From assembly GCA_038924245.1 (NCBI GenBank), contig JBCKVB010000004.1, positions 1 through 57,141 on the forward strand: 57,141 nt of DNA, written 5' to 3'. The position numbers and the translations under genes were made by a program. Numbering within the stretch: position 1 is the first letter of the stretch; the number at the start of each line of letters is the position of its first letter. Shown piece by piece: positions 29,498-38,387 of this stretch. A model generated the notes under the pieces. The model saw only the letters and a program-made list of their open reading frames with translations. It ran no database searches and was not told where the DNA came from. Source of the DNA: SURF-13 sp038924245 (GTDB taxonomy: Bacteria; Pseudomonadota; Gammaproteobacteria; SURF-13).

Positions 29498-31354
29498 ATG
29501 AACCAGTATCCCCCGTGGAAATATGCGCTGATCTTCCTCGTGGTCGCGGTGGGCGTGTTATACAGCCTGCCCAATCTCTACGGCTCTGATCCAGCGCTGC
29601 AAATCTCGGCCACACGCGCCGCCAAGGTGGATGTCACGACGCAAAGTAAAGTCGAAGAGGCGCTCCAACAGGCTGGATTAACCTATAAATCCATCGTTCT
29701 GGAAGGCCCCGCTTTACTGGCGCGCTTCACCGACACCGACACCCAACTCAAGGCCCAGGACGCGGTCAAGGCCGGTTTGGGCGAGAATTACGTGGTGGCC
29801 CTGAATCTCGCCCCACGCACCCCGGGCTGGCTGCTCAAGCTCAACGCCCAGCCCATGTACCTCGGCCTCGATTTGCGCGGCGGCGTCCACTTCCTCATGG
29901 AAGTGGACATGGATGCGGCGCTCGCCCGGGTGCAAGAGCGTTACGTGAGCGACATCCGCACCCTGCTGCGCGATAAAAAGCTGCGCTATGTCACCATCGC
30001 GCGCGGCGACCAGGGCGTGGAAGTGAAATTCCGCAGCGCCGAGGAACGTAACCTGGCGCATGACGTAGTGCGCAATGATTTCCGCAACCTGCTGCTCAAG
30101 GAACAGGACAGCGCGGACAATTTTTACCTCATCGCCAACCTGAGCGAGACGGAAATGCGCGACGAACGCAAGTTCGCGCTGCAGCAAAACATCACCACGC
30201 TGCGCAACCGTGTTAACGAACTGGGTGTGGCCGAGCCCGTCATCCAGCAGCAGGGCGACAGCCGTATCGTGGTGCAACTGCCCGGCGTGCAGGACACGGC
30301 GCGCGCCAAGGAAATTCTGGGCGCCACCGCCACCCTGGAGTTCCGCCTGGTGGATGAAACCAACAGCGTCGCTGAGGCGGTGGCGGGCCAGGTACCCATA
30401 GGCTCCAAGCTGTATAGGGTACGCGACGGCGGTAACACGCTGTTGAAAAATCAGGTGATGCTCACCGGCGAATCGATCATAGACGCCGCCTCCGGCCTGG
30501 ACCAGCAAGGCGGCGGCCCGGCGGTGTTCATCACCCTGGACGGCCAGGGCGCGGCCATGATGAGCAATGCCACCAAGGACAACATCGGCAAACAGATGGC
30601 GGTGGTGTTCATCGAAAGCAAGAGCGAGACGCGCATCGTGGACGGCCGGCCGGTGAAGATCAAGGGCAAGAAGGAAGAGGTCATCAACCAAGCGGTGATC
30701 CGCGACCGCCTGGGCAAACGCTTCCAGATCACCGGCCTGGATAGCACCGAGGAGGCGCGCGACCTGGCCCTGCTGCTGCGCGCGGGCGCGCTGACCGTCC
30801 CCATCGAGATCGTCGAGGAACGCACCGTCGGCCCCAGCATGGGTGCGGAAAATATCCAACAGGGCTTTAACTCCACGCTCATCGGCTTCGCCGCCATCGC
30901 CGTGTTCATGACGATTTACTATTATTTCTTCGGCGTCATCGCCAGCATCGCGCTCAGCGTCAACCTCATCCTGCTGCTCGCGGTGATGTCCATGCTGCAA
31001 GCCACGCTCACCCTGCCCGGCATCGCCGGTATCGCGCTCACCGTGGGCATGGCGATAGACGCCAACGTGCTGATCTATGAACGCATCCGCGAGGAGTTGC
31101 GCAATGGCAACAGCCCGCAGGCCAGCATCGCCGCCGGTTACGACCGCGCGCTGACCACCATCATAGATGCCAACATTACCACTCTGATCGCGGGCTTCGC
31201 CCTGTTCATGCTGGGCTCCGGCCCGATACGCGGCTTTGCCGTGACTCTCTGTATCGGCATACTCACCACCATGTTCAGCGCGGTGCTGGTGTCGCGCGCC
31301 ATGGTCAACCTCATCTATGGCAAGCGGCGCAAGCTCGCCAGACTGGTCATTTAA
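29498..31354 (+). CDS. secD: Protein translocase subunit SecD
   Basis: Proton-motive-force-driven RND-like subunit that pulls exported proteins into the periplasm. 618 residues: N-terminal TM, large periplasmic P1 domain with DLRGGVHFLMEVD, then five TM segments with GIAGIALTVGMAIDANVLIYERIREELR (the conserved Asp needed for proton flow) and AGFALFMLGSGPIRGFAVTL. Confidence 0.98.
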   Translation: MNQYPPWKYALIFLVVAVGVLYSLPNLYGSDPALQISATRAAKVDVTTQSKVEEALQQAGLTYKSIVLEGPALLARFTDTDTQLKAQDAVKAGLGENYVVALNLAPRTPGWLLKLNAQPMYLGLDLRGGVHFLMEVDMDAALARVQERYVSDIRTLLRDKKLRYVTIARGDQGVEVKFRSAEERNLAHDVVRNDFRNLLLKEQDSADNFYLIANLSETEMRDERKFALQQNITTLRNRVNELGVAEPVIQQQGDSRIVVQLPGVQDTARAKEILGATATLEFRLVDETNSVAEAVAGQVPIGSKLYRVRDGGNTLLKNQVMLTGESIIDAASGLDQQGGGPAVFITLDGQGAAMMSNATKDNIGKQMAVVFIESKSETRIVDGRPVKIKGKKEEVINQAVIRDRLGKRFQITGLDSTEEARDLALLLRAGALTVPIEIVEERTVGPSMGAENIQQGFNSTLIGFAAIAVFMTIYYYFFGVIASIALSVNLILLLAVMSMLQATLTLPGIAGIALTVGMAIDANVLIYERIREELRNGNSPQASIAAGYDRALTTIIDANITTLIAGFALFMLGSGPIRGFAVTLCIGILTTMFSAVLVSRAMVNLIYGKRRKLARLVI

Positions 31355-31356
31355 TC

Positions 31357-32292
31357 ATGGAATTTTTCCGCATCCAACGCGACATCCCGTTCATGCGCTC
31401 GGCGCGCACGACGATACTTATCTCCACGCTGGTCTTCGCCGTCGCGATTGTGCTGCTCATCGCACGCGGCTTGAATTTAAGCATTGAGTTCACCGGCGGC
31501 ACACTGATCGAGGCGCGCTATGCCCAGTCCGCGCAGCTCGACCCCATCCGTGAAGCACTGGCAAAAAACGGCTTCAAGGATGTCTCGGTGCAAAGTTTTG
31601 GTTCGATACGCGATGTGCTGATACGCCTGCCCAGCCAGGAAGGGATCAGCGGCGCACAACTGAGTGAAAGGGTATGGGAAACCCTGCGCGCGCAGGACAG
31701 TTCCGTGGAATTGCGGCGCGTGGAGTTTGTCGGCCCGCAGATTGGTGAGGAGCTGGTGAACGACGGCGGCCTGGCCCTGATTCTGGCGTCCATCGGCATC
31801 ATGCTGTATCTCGCCATGCGCTTTGAATGGAAATTCTCGGTCGGCGCCATCGTCGCCACCGCGCACGACGTGGTGATTGTTCTTGGCCTGTTCGCGCTGT
31901 TTCAGTGGGAATTTTCCCTTTCCGTGCTGGCCGCGGTGCTCGCCATCTTGGGCTATTCGGTGAACGACACGGTGGTGGTATTCGACCGCATCCGCGAAAA
32001 CTTCCGCAAGATGCGCACGGGCACGGTAGCGGAGATCATGGACAACGCCATCACGCGCACCTTGAGCCGCACCATCATGACCGCCTTCACCACGCAATTG
32101 ATGGTGCTCGCCATCCTGTTCCTGGGCGGCGAGACGCTGTTTTATTTCGCGCTCGCGCTCGCCATCGGCATCATGGTGGGCATCTTTTCCTCGGTGCTGG
32201 TGGCCAGTCCCATCGTCCTGTGGCTCGGCATCTCGCGCGCCGACCTCATGCCCGCCAAAAAGGAAGGCGAAGGCGATGCACAGCCGCCTTAA
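31357..32292 (+). CDS. secF: Protein translocase subunit SecF
   Basis: Partner of SecD; 311 residues with six TM segments, SIEFTGGTLIEARY in the first periplasmic domain, the VDxP-equivalent FVGPQIGEELVNDGG and the conserved SVNDTVVVFDRIRENFRK. Begins two bases after secD and overlaps the convergent cysS 3' end by 4 bp. Confidence 0.98.
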   Translation: MEFFRIQRDIPFMRSARTTILISTLVFAVAIVLLIARGLNLSIEFTGGTLIEARYAQSAQLDPIREALAKNGFKDVSVQSFGSIRDVLIRLPSQEGISGAQLSERVWETLRAQDSSVELRRVEFVGPQIGEELVNDGGLALILASIGIMLYLAMRFEWKFSVGAIVATAHDVVIVLGLFALFQWEFSLSVLAAVLAILGYSVNDTVVVFDRIRENFRKMRTGTVAEIMDNAITRTLSRTIMTAFTTQLMVLAILFLGGETLFYFALALAIGIMVGIFSSVLVASPIVLWLGISRADLMPAKKEGEGDAQPP

Positions 32293-33731
32293 GTCCTGCG
32301 CCAGGTGGTTCCCGTGGGGCCGTCCTCTAAAACAATATTCCGCGCCTTGAGCAAATCACGGATACGATCCGATTCAGCCCATTTTTTGTTTTCGCGCGCG
32401 GCGTTGCGCTGCTCTATGAGTTCCTGAATGGCTTCATTACTGTAGCCGGTAGCATTTAAGGTTAAACTTTGCAGGCTGCCGGAGAGCGTGCCAGCCGTGC
32501 CTTGCAGATAGCTGTCCGCATCGCCCTGCAGCAGCCCCACTATTCCGCCCAACTCGCTCAAGCGCGCGCCCAACTGCGCCGCCTGCTGTGCAGCATCCTG
32601 GGCGCGCAGGGTGTTGATTTGGCGCGCAAGGTCAGACAACACCGCGAACGCCTTGGGGGTGTTGAAATCATCGTCCATGGCGGCCATGAAGCGTCTGCTG
32701 TACTCATCTCCTGAGCCGAGGACTGAGGACTGAGGACTGAGTATCGCCCCAGGCAAACCACGCAGGGCGGTGTAAAAGCGCGTCAAGGCGGCGCGCGCGT
32801 TGAGCAGGTGTTCCTCGGTGTAGTTCAGCGGGCTGCGGTAGTGGCTGGACAGAATAAAATACCGCACCTCTTCGGGATGATAATGCTTCAGCACCTCGCG
32901 CACGGTGAAAAAATTACCCAGCGATTTGGACATCTTTTCCTCGTCCACCTGCACGAAGCCGTTGTGCATCCACACGTTAACGAACTTGTGTCCGGTGGCC
33001 GCCTGCGATTGCGCGATCTCGTTCTCATGGTGCGGGAACTGCAAATCCAGCCCGCCGCCGTGGATGTCGAAGTGCTCCCCAAGGCAGTGCATGGACATGG
33101 CCGAGCATTCGATATGCCAGCCCGGCCGGCCCGCACCCCAGGGCGACTCCCAGCTCGGCTCGCCCGGCTTGGCGGACTTCCACAGCACAAAGTCCAGAGG
33201 ATCGTCCTTGGCCTCATCCACGGCGACGCGCGCGCCGGCGCGCAGGTCTTCCAGTTGCTTGCCCGACAAGGCGCCATAAGATTTAAAGCGGCTCACGTCG
33301 TAATACACATCGCCGTTGTGCGCCTGATAGGCGTAGCCCTTGTCCAGTAATTTTTGAATCAGGGCGATGATCTCGCCGATGTGCCGCGTGGCGCACGGCT
33401 CGTGATCGGGGCGCAACACGCCCAGACGGTCACCATCTTCGTGCATCGCCTGGATAAAGCGCGCGGTGAGCACGCTGTAGTCTTCGTGATTTTCCTCTGC
33501 GCGGCGGATGATTTTGTCGTCAATATCGGTGATATTGCGCACGTAAATCACTTTATAGCCGAGCTGGCGCAAGTAACGCACCACGCTGTCAAACACCACC
33601 AGCACGCGCGCGTGGCCCAAATGGCAATAGTCGTACACCGTCATGCCGCACACGTACAGGCGCACCTCGCCCGGCGTGATGGGTTTAAACGGCTGCTTGG
33701 ATCGGGTCAGGCTATTGTGAATGTATAACAT
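32289..33731 (-). CDS. cysS: Cysteinyl-tRNA synthetase
   Basis: Charges tRNA-Cys. 480 residues: zinc Cys and HIGH-like motif in CGMTVYDYCHLGHAR, WHIECSAMS, the KMSKS loop EEKMSKSLGN and DALR-type helical domain. Around residues 331-340 a stretch (LSPQSSVLGSG) is encoded by three in-frame GAGGACT heptamers, in a surface linker before the DDDFNTPKA motif. It adds about ten residues but keeps the frame, so the enzyme should remain active. Confidence 0.97.
   Translation of the reverse strand: MLYIHNSLTRSKQPFKPITPGEVRLYVCGMTVYDYCHLGHARVLVVFDSVVRYLRQLGYKVIYVRNITDIDDKIIRRAEENHEDYSVLTARFIQAMHEDGDRLGVLRPDHEPCATRHIGEIIALIQKLLDKGYAYQAHNGDVYYDVSRFKSYGALSGKQLEDLRAGARVAVDEAKDDPLDFVLWKSAKPGEPSWESPWGAGRPGWHIECSAMSMHCLGEHFDIHGGGLDLQFPHHENEIAQSQAATGHKFVNVWMHNGFVQVDEEKMSKSLGNFFTVREVLKHYHPEEVRYFILSSHYRSPLNYTEEHLLNARAALTRFYTALRGLPGAILSPQSSVLGSGDEYSRRFMAAMDDDFNTPKAFAVLSDLARQINTLRAQDAAQQAAQLGARLSELGGIVGLLQGDADSYLQGTAGTLSGSLQSLTLNATGYSNEAIQELIEQRNAARENKKWAESDRIRDLLKARNIVLEDGPTGTTWRRT
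32718..32741. repeat. Heptamer repeat inside cysS
   Basis: Three direct GAGGACT units plus a partial GAG lie within the cysS coding sequence. The inserted peptide is Ser/Gln-rich. Heptamer arrays also occur upstream of rlmE at 3685-3719, with a different unit. Confidence 0.8.
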
Positions 33732-33759
33732 GCGGGATTATTTTGATTGATGATTAGGA

Positions 33760-35169
33760 TTATTGTGCGGCGGCGAGCAGGCGCCGCCCGGTGCGTTCCA
33801 CGCCGAGCAGGGGCAGGATATGCGCCATCTCCGGCCCGTCCAGCTCGCCGGTCAATGCCGCGCGCAGCGGCTGATACAACGTCTTCCCGCTCTTGCCCGT
33901 CAGTATCTTGACTTCATGGGCGAGCGCCTTGAAGTCATCGGGGTACTTTCTGAATGCGGCGGCGGCGTGTTGGAAGAACTCATGGCCCGCATGCGCTATC
34001 ACCTCGCGCGCAGTCTGGCTCAGTTCCAGATGATCGTCAAACAGGATCCGCGCCCATAACAGGGCGTGCTCCGGCAGCGTGATGTTATGGCGCACTGCCT
34101 GCACAAACGCGCTGCGCTGTGCGTCCGGCGCCTTTTCGTGCACCTTGCAGCCCATCCACGCCCACAACTCATCGGTATCGGCGCGCCCCAGCGCCAGTTG
34201 CTGCCAGTGCTGCAACTGGGCATTGTCGAAGCGCACCGGCGAACGGCCTAAATGAATCAGATCGAATCCCGCCGCCAGGTCATCGAAACCCAGCAGTTCA
34301 TTGCTCTCATAATGATGGCCGAGGCGCGCCAGATAATTAATAACCGCCTCCGGAAGATAACCGGACTCGCGCAGCTCATGCACGCTGCGGCTGCCGTGGC
34401 GTTTTGACAAAGGCGCGCCGTCCGGGCCGACAATCATGGATAAATGCGCGTAGTGCGGAATGTCGAGCCGCAAGGCTTGCAGCAACAGCATCTGGCGCGG
34501 CGTGTTGCTGAGATGATCCTCGCCGCGCAGCACGTGGGTGACGCCCATGAGCGCATCATCAACCGCGTTGCTGAAGAAAAACGCCGGCGTGCCGTCGGCG
34601 CGGCGGATGATGAAGTCGCCGATGTCGCCGCTGGCAAAGCTTTGCGGCCCGCGCACCAAATCCTCAAACTGCACCGTCACCCCCGCCGGTATGCGGAAGC
34701 GCAACGTGGGCTGCAAGCCCCGCTCCAGCCTGGATTGTATTTCCGCCGCGGACAGGTGCTCGCAGACACCGGCATAACGCGGCGGCCGTCCGCTCGCCAA
34801 CTGCACCTTGCGCGACAGCGCAAGCTCCTGGGCGCTGCAAAAGCAGGGGTAGGCCAAACCCTGTTCCTCCAGCATGTTGAAGTAGCGCTGGTAAATATCG
34901 AGGCGCTGTGACTGGTGGTAGGGGCCGTGCGGCCCGCCCGCCTCCGGCCCCTCCTGCCACGCCAGGCCCAGCCAGCGCAGGTCTTCCTTCAGCGCCTCGC
35001 CATAGCGCTCCGCGCTGCGCTCCAGGTCGGTATCTTCGATACGCAGCAGAAAAATTCCCCGGCGGTGGCGCGCGTACAGCGCGCTGAACAACGCCACACG
35101 GGTATTGCCCATGTGTATATGGCCGGTGGGGCTGGGGGCGAAGCGGGTCTTGACGAGGGCAGGCAACAT
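33760..35169 (-). CDS. gltX: Glutamyl-tRNA synthetase
   Basis: Charges tRNA-Glu. 469 residues with the HIGH-type motif APSPTGHIHMGN at the N-terminus, the KMSKS-type loop GAPLSKRHG, and the C-terminal anticodon-binding helices. It lies 28 bp downstream... of nothing on its own strand: cysS follows it, 28 bp after its stop, giving a gltX-cysS pair on the minus strand. Confidence 0.97.
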   Translation of the reverse strand: MLPALVKTRFAPSPTGHIHMGNTRVALFSALYARHRRGIFLLRIEDTDLERSAERYGEALKEDLRWLGLAWQEGPEAGGPHGPYHQSQRLDIYQRYFNMLEEQGLAYPCFCSAQELALSRKVQLASGRPPRYAGVCEHLSAAEIQSRLERGLQPTLRFRIPAGVTVQFEDLVRGPQSFASGDIGDFIIRRADGTPAFFFSNAVDDALMGVTHVLRGEDHLSNTPRQMLLLQALRLDIPHYAHLSMIVGPDGAPLSKRHGSRSVHELRESGYLPEAVINYLARLGHHYESNELLGFDDLAAGFDLIHLGRSPVRFDNAQLQHWQQLALGRADTDELWAWMGCKVHEKAPDAQRSAFVQAVRHNITLPEHALLWARILFDDHLELSQTAREVIAHAGHEFFQHAAAAFRKYPDDFKALAHEVKILTGKSGKTLYQPLRAALTGELDGPEMAHILPLLGVERTGRRLLAAAQ

Positions 35170-35255
35170 AGGCTATTAATTATAACTTCAAAAGGCATTC
35201 CGGCGGGCCTAAACTGAACTATCCGGTCCGCGAACGTACTAGCGAGGCGTGGCAC

Positions 35256-35921
35256 ATGAAAATCCTTATCGCCGGAGCAACCTGTCTGCTGTTCAGCGCC
35301 TGGCTTTACGCCGAACCGCTCGATGAGCGCTACCCTGTCGTGCGCATCCAGACCAGCCAGGGGGATATCGTATTGCAGCTTGACCGCGAGAAGGCGCCCA
35401 AGACCGTGAAGAATTTTTTAACCTACGTAAGTGTAGGGGCTTATGATGGCACGCTGTTTCACCGCGTCAGCAAGGATTTCATCGTCCAGGGCGGAATCTA
35501 TGACAGCGGCTACAAACTCCGTCCCGCCCATGCTCCCATTGAAACAGAGGCCATGAACGGGCTGAAAAACAAGCGCGGCGCCATCGCCATGGCGCGCGAC
35601 TATGAGCCCAACACCGCCACCAACCAGTTCTTCATCAACCTCGCCGACAACATGACGCTCGACCATCACGCCCCGGAACCGGGCTACTGGGGTTATACCG
35701 TGTTCGGCAAGGTTATCCAGGGCATGGATGTGCTGGAGCGTATCGCCGCTATCCCCTCCGGGGCGGCGGGTGCTTTTGAAAAGGAGGCCCCGCTTAGCCC
35801 CATCATCGTCAGCAAAATTAATACGGAATCCTCCACCGTGGCCGGACTTGACACGGAAAAACCGCCCAGGATGAGCCCTGAGCGCATCGCGTCTAAAGCC
35901 TCTTCCAAAGCCAAAAAATAA
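35256..35921 (+). CDS. Exported cyclophilin-type peptidyl-prolyl isomerase
   Basis: Accelerates cis-trans prolyl isomerisation, probably in the periplasm: a signal peptide (cleavage after LYA-E near residue 19) precedes the cyclophilin fold. Family marks are VVRIQTSQGDIVLQLDREKAPKTVKNFLTYV, LFHRVSKDFIVQGG, and NQFFINLADN. A Lys/Ser-rich tail ends the 221 residues. Gene order with lpxH matches the ppiB-lpxH neighbourhood of E. coli. Confidence 0.92.
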   Translation: MKILIAGATCLLFSAWLYAEPLDERYPVVRIQTSQGDIVLQLDREKAPKTVKNFLTYVSVGAYDGTLFHRVSKDFIVQGGIYDSGYKLRPAHAPIETEAMNGLKNKRGAIAMARDYEPNTATNQFFINLADNMTLDHHAPEPGYWGYTVFGKVIQGMDVLERIAAIPSGAAGAFEKEAPLSPIIVSKINTESSTVAGLDTEKPPRMSPERIASKASSKAKK

Positions 35922-35932
35922 CCTCACTTTCA

Positions 35933-35973
35933 CCCCCTGCGCGCGGCGCCATTACACCGCCGCGCGCAGGGGG
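35933..35973 (+). terminator. Strong GC hairpin between ppi and lpxH
   Basis: Perfect 16-bp stem (CCCCCTGCGCGCGGCG and its complement) with a 9-nt loop, directly after the isomerase gene and 12 bp before lpxH. It lacks a T run, so it may stabilise RNA or reduce read-through more than fully terminate. Confidence 0.65.
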
Positions 35974-35985
35974 GGCCGGCATCCC

Positions 35986-36711
35986 ATGACCCTGTTTATC
36001 TCCGATCTCCATTTATGCGCAGAGCGCCCGGCGATCACGCAATTGTTCATCGAGTTCCTCGCCCAACAAACCAGGGGCTGCGATGCTTTATATATACTGG
36101 GAGATTTATTTGAAGCCTGGCTGGGAGATGATGCTGACGCGCCGGACAGCGCGCGCATCATCTCCGCGCTGCGCGCGCTGCGCGACGGCGGCACCATGAT
36201 CTATTTTATGCGCGGCAACCGTGACTTTCTGATTGGCGAAAAATTCGCGGCGCTGAGCGGCTGCCGGTTATTGCCCGATCCCAGCGTGATTGACCTCAAC
36301 GGCGTCCCCACCCTGCTCATGCACGGCGACACCTTGTGCACGGATGACGCAAGCTATCAGCGTTTCCGCCGTCTGGTACGCAACCGTTGCAGTCAATGGC
36401 TGTTTCTGAAACTGCCGCTGGCACTACGCCGCCGCATCGCGCGCCACCTGCGCGCGCAAAGCATGAGCCGCACGCGGGGAAAGCCCCCCGCCATCATGGA
36501 CGTAAACGCACATAGCGTGGCGGCGGTGATGCGTCAACACCGGGTCACGCGTTTGATACACGGCCACACGCACCGCCCGGCGGTGCACGATTTCGAGCTG
36601 GACGGCAAACCGGCACAGCGCATTGTTCTGGGCGATTGGTACACGCAGGGCAGCGTGTTGCGCTGCGACGCGCGCGGCCTGCAGCTCACCACCTTGCCCG
36701 TGCCTAGCTGA
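35986..36711 (+). CDS. lpxH: UDP-2,3-diacylglucosamine diphosphatase
   Basis: Mn-dependent phosphoesterase of lipid A synthesis, making lipid X. 241 residues with the metallophosphatase motifs ISDLHL, GDLFEAWLGDD, RGNRDFL, MHGDTLC and HGHTHRP. Its stop overlaps the prmB start (TGATG). It shows a Gram-negative outer membrane with the classical lipid A route. Confidence 0.97.
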   Translation: MTLFISDLHLCAERPAITQLFIEFLAQQTRGCDALYILGDLFEAWLGDDADAPDSARIISALRALRDGGTMIYFMRGNRDFLIGEKFAALSGCRLLPDPSVIDLNGVPTLLMHGDTLCTDDASYQRFRRLVRNRCSQWLFLKLPLALRRRIARHLRAQSMSRTRGKPPAIMDVNAHSVAAVMRQHRVTRLIHGHTHRPAVHDFELDGKPAQRIVLGDWYTQGSVLRCDARGLQLTTLPVPS

Positions 36712-37637
36712 TGGCGCTCATGCAAACCTTGATCGAAAAAGCCCTGCCGCAGTTGCACACCCTGCGCGACCTCATCCGCTTCGGCGCGAGCCGCTTCAAC
36801 GAGGCCGGATTGTTTTTCGGGCACGGTACCGGCAACGCTCTGGACGAAGCCGCCTGTCTGGTGCTGCACGCGCTGCACCTGCCGCCCAAAATCCCCGATG
36901 AATACCTGCGCGCGCACCTTACTGAAGACGAGAAACGCAGCATCGCCGCGCTCTTCCAGCGGCGCATCGAAGAACGTCTGCCCGCGCCCTACCTCACGCA
37001 CGAGGCGTGGTTCGCGGGCTTGAGCTTTTACGTGGATGAGCGCGTGCTGGTGCCGCGCTCGCCCATCGCGGAACTGATCGAGCGCGGTTTTGCGCCCTGG
37101 ATTGAGGAAGGCCACGTAGCGCGCATCCTTGATATCGGCACCGGCAGCGGTTGCATCGCCATCGCCTGCGCGCACGCCTTCCCTCATGCCGAGGTGGACG
37201 CCACCGACATCTCCCAGGATGCCCTGGCGGTGGCGCAAATCAACATTGAACACCACGGATTGGAAAACCGTGTGCACACCGTACAGTCCGATTTATTCAG
37301 CGCGCTCACGGGGCAGAGGTACGACCTCATCGTCAGCAATCCGCCTTACGTGGACGCCACCGACATGACCTGCCTGGCGGAGGAATTCCGGCGTGAGCCC
37401 GCCATGGCGCTCGCCGCCGGGCAGGACGGCCTGGACTGCGCGGCGCATATCCTGCAACAGGCGCGCGATCATCTCACCCCGCATGGCATCCTGGTGGTGG
37501 AAGTCGGCAACAGCCAGCCCGCGCTCACGCAGCGTTATCCTGAGATACCTTTCGTGTGGCTGGAATTCGAGCGCGGCGGCGGCGGCGTGTTCCTGCTCAC
37601 CGCGCAACAGCTTACGCAGTATCACGCGCATTTCTAA
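36711..37637 (+). CDS. prmB: Ribosomal protein L3 glutamine methyltransferase
   Basis: N5-glutamine methyltransferase acting on uL3 during 50S assembly. 308 residues: N-terminal helical domain, SAM motif RILDIGTGSGCIAIA, and the catalytic NPPY (IVSNPPYVDATDM). The related PrmC and HemK act on release factors; the N-terminal YLTHEAWFAGLSFYVDERVLVPRSPIAELI favours PrmB. Translationally coupled to lpxH. Confidence 0.93.
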   Translation: MALMQTLIEKALPQLHTLRDLIRFGASRFNEAGLFFGHGTGNALDEAACLVLHALHLPPKIPDEYLRAHLTEDEKRSIAALFQRRIEERLPAPYLTHEAWFAGLSFYVDERVLVPRSPIAELIERGFAPWIEEGHVARILDIGTGSGCIAIACAHAFPHAEVDATDISQDALAVAQINIEHHGLENRVHTVQSDLFSALTGQRYDLIVSNPPYVDATDMTCLAEEFRREPAMALAAGQDGLDCAAHILQQARDHLTPHGILVVEVGNSQPALTQRYPEIPFVWLEFERGGGGVFLLTAQQLTQYHAHF

Positions 37638-37697
37638 ATCGGTAAACCCGCCTGCGTACCGGAGCTTTATGCAGCAACAACCGGGGGCAATCAGAGC

Positions 37698-38009
37698 TCA
37701 ACAACCATAACAACCGTGAAAAGCGCTCGGCACGGGCGGCACGCCTGACGTGTCTTCCACCGTCACCTGCGCGCGCAGCCGTTCGATGCCCTTTTTACCG
37801 AATCCCTTCACCTTATCCAGCTCATCAACATTCTTGAATTTGCCGTGCTTCCGACGGTGCTCGATGATGGCCTGAGCCATTTTTGGGCCTATACCGTTTA
37901 TTGACTCCAATTGCTTCTGGCTGGCGGTATTGATATTCACCAAGGCATCCGCCTGCGCCAAACCGGTCAATACAAAGCAGGCGAGCAGCACGAATAATGG
38001 TTTTTGCAT
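37698..38009 (-). CDS. ComEA-like exported helix-hairpin-helix protein
   Basis: 103 residues from the ATG at 38009: signal peptide (LFVLLACFVLTGLAQA-D) followed by the ComEA HhH domain (VNINTASQKQLESINGIGPKMAQAIIEHR, then VDELDKVKGFGKKGIERL). Binds DNA non-specifically in the periplasm; ComEA proteins pull DNA in during competence, but short stand-alone copies are widespread in non-competent bacteria. Confidence 0.93.
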   Translation of the reverse strand: MQKPLFVLLACFVLTGLAQADALVNINTASQKQLESINGIGPKMAQAIIEHRRKHGKFKNVDELDKVKGFGKKGIERLRAQVTVEDTSGVPPVPSAFHGCYGC

Positions 38010-38104
38010 GGCCCCTTCCTGAATTTCGTTGGTTATATCCCTGAACACACCGGACAACGTGCAGTGTAAGTCCCTCTTGGCGTACCGTACAAGCCGTTTT
38101 ACTA

Positions 38105-38133
38105 TTGACCAGTATCAGGCGGCAGCCTATGAT
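38105..38133 (+). promoter_or_regulatory. Sigma-70 promoter of tRNA-Asn
   Basis: TTGACC at 38105-38110, exactly 17 nt, then TATGAT at 38128-38133. It lies 15 bases before the tRNA and should start near 38140. Confidence 0.8.
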
Positions 38134-38147
38134 ACGTGGTTTTGCAT

Positions 38148-38223
<76 letters not shown>

Positions 38224-38319
38224 TTTTTTAGTCCAGCAACATCCAGTACCGTCCGAAACCACTTGTTTTTCAAGCCTTTTCTGTACTTCTCGTGGCTCAT
38301 GCCGTCCAGTCTCATCCAT

Positions 38320-38386
38320 TGACATACCGTCACTTTGACGGTATGTTTGACGGTATGTCAACCATGTTAAAAGGGACATACCGTCA
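38320..38386. promoter_or_regulatory. Four TGACATACCGTCA-type sites before int
   Basis: Four copies of the same motif sit between the tRNA and int: TGACATACCGTCA (38320-38332), TGACGGTATGT (38336-38346), TGACGGTATGTCA (38348-38360) and GACATACCGTCA (38375-38386). Orientations are forward, reverse, reverse, forward. The last copy abuts the int ATG. They are candidates for integrase arm sites or operators of an excisionase-type regulator. Confidence 0.7.
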
Positions 38387-38387
38387 A

